Source: Paenibacillus zeirhizosphaerae
GTDB taxonomy: Bacteria; Bacillota; Bacilli; Paenibacillales; Paenibacillaceae
Assembly: GCF_030705605.1 (NCBI RefSeq)
Contig: NZ_JAPCKK010000011.1
Span: forward strand, 372,001-436,000
Reading direction: 5' to 3'
Length of the DNA stretch: 64,000 nt
Shown one piece after another: positions 63,473 to 64,000 of the stretch (positions within the stretch are counted from its first letter, which is position 1; each line of letters begins with the position of its first letter). The notes beneath the pieces were generated by a model. It was not told the DNA's origin. It ran no database searches and worked only from the letters and a program-made list of their open reading frames with translations. The position numbers and the translations under genes are program-made.

Positions 63473-64000
63473 CTCGATTTTCTGGCTCCCTTCTTCCCGC
63501 TTTTTTTATTGCCCTTGGCGCTTGGTTTCGCAGCTTCGACAGCCTTCACATTAGCCACCGCCGCTGTCTTGCCACTGTTGCGGTACAAGAAGTAGTTCTG
63601 AACAATCGTATAAATATTACTATAAAACCAGTACAGCGGCAGAGCCGATGGGAACTGGTAGGACATGATAAAGATCAGAACCGGATAGACCCACATGAGG
63701 AACTGCATCGGCCCCTGCTGTGGCGTCGGATTCATTTTCATCATCATCCATGTCTGAACAAACGTCGTAATCGCCGCTAGTATCGGAAGGATCCAGAAAC
63801 GGTCGGGTTCACCCAACTGCAGCCACAGGAATGTGTGGTCACGCAGCTCAGAGTTATAATAAATAGCATTATAAAGCGCGATAAAGATAGGCATCTGTAC
63901 CAGCAGTGGAAGACATCCGGCCATCGGATTGACCCTGTTCTCCTGGAACAGCTTCATAGTCTCCTGCTGAACCTTTTCTGGCGTATCTTTGTACTTCTTC
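63469..64000 (-). CDS. yidC: Membrane protein insertase YidC (SpoIIIJ/OxaA1), cut by the window edge
   Basis: The C-terminal part of YidC is present. The frame stays open to the right edge (KKYKDTPEKVQQET precedes MKLFQENRVNPMAGCLPLLVQMPIF), so the N-terminal signal, cysteine and first helices lie outside the window. Visible are about four membrane helices, the conserved NPMAGCLPLLVQMPIFIALY loop and a strongly basic tail (KGNKKSGKKGARKSR) that contacts ribosomes. It inserts membrane proteins, and this paralogue position fits SpoIIIJ. Confidence 0.95.
   Translation of the reverse strand, partial: KKYKDTPEKVQQETMKLFQENRVNPMAGCLPLLVQMPIFIALYNAIYYNSELRDHTFLWLQLGEPDRFWILPILAAITTFVQTWMMMKMNPTPQQGPMQFLMWVYPVLIFIMSYQFPSALPLYWFYSNIYTIVQNYFLYRNSGKTAAVANVKAVEAAKPSAKGNKKSGKKGARKSR

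Noticed and set aside
58171-64000. Replication origin with dnaA boxes
   Set aside because: dnaA, dnaN and clustered DnaA boxes are absent. The gene order places oriC beyond the right edge.

Overview
The window looks like Firmicutes DNA, most probably Paenibacillus or a close relative, from the oriC-proximal part of the chromosome. The right end holds the classic origin-side order yidC(spoIIIJ)-jag-mnmE-mnmG-rsmG-noc-soj-parB, with two exact parS sites. These are followed leftward by DUF4446, yyaC, an MscS channel, DUF951, tRNA-Ser, rpsF-ssb-rpsR, DUF2232, gdpP, rplI, dnaB, purA, a LysM-G5-M23 endopeptidase, the complete walRKHIJ locus, htrA and rlmH. oriC itself must lie just beyond the right edge. 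Nearly all housekeeping genes are on the minus strand and are read away from the origin, co-directional with replication. No gene name was checked against a database; calls rest on recognisable motifs, gene order and length.

Layout from left to right. 0-6.3 kb: a minus-strand response regulator / histidine kinase / VanZ / ABC ATPase / FtsX-type permease module, typical of cell-envelope stress or peptide-antibiotic response, plus a YdeI-like protein. 6.4-14.1 kb: an accessory block mostly on the plus strand (head-on to replication). It holds a frameshifted VOC gene, a MarR regulator with its oxidoreductase, a join of two unrelated gene fragments (SLH protein and solute-binding lipoprotein), a GAF-PAS-GGDEF-EAL protein, a ThDP-dependent enzyme and a carboxymuconolactone-decarboxylase-like protein. 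14.1-18.9 kb: an AT-rich island with an IS30-type transposase remnant and a three-gene restriction-modification operon: a BfiI-like phospholipase-D nuclease and two different adenine methyltransferases. 18.9-23.7 kb: rlmH, a small CxxH/CxxC protein, an unknown helical-repeat protein, a glycosyltransferase-like gene and htrA. 23.7-31 kb: the walRKHIJ cell-wall regulon core and an M23 endopeptidase with candidate WalR sites upstream. 31-39 kb: purA with a PurR-type operator, then the operon MazG-like / DUF2232 / gdpP / rplI / dnaB. 39-42 kb: a CBS protein, an LCP ligase and a D,D-carboxypeptidase. 42-49.8 kb: an oligopeptide ABC transporter with two complete pairs of ATPases. 50.4-64 kb: the ribosomal/ssb operon, tRNA-Ser and the chromosome segregation and tRNA-modification genes.

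The segment most likely to be new biology is the 14.8-18.7 kb restriction-modification operon. Its nuclease keeps the four BfiI active-site residues at exactly BfiI spacing, is transcribed first and is coupled to one beta-type and one alpha-type adenine methyltransferase. This predicts an ATP-independent, metal-independent type IIS enzyme with an asymmetric target. Other points of note are a parS site nested in the rsmG terminator, a PurR operator abutting the purA promoter, an S6:S18-type hairpin in the rpsF leader and a perfect palindrome over the marR promoter.
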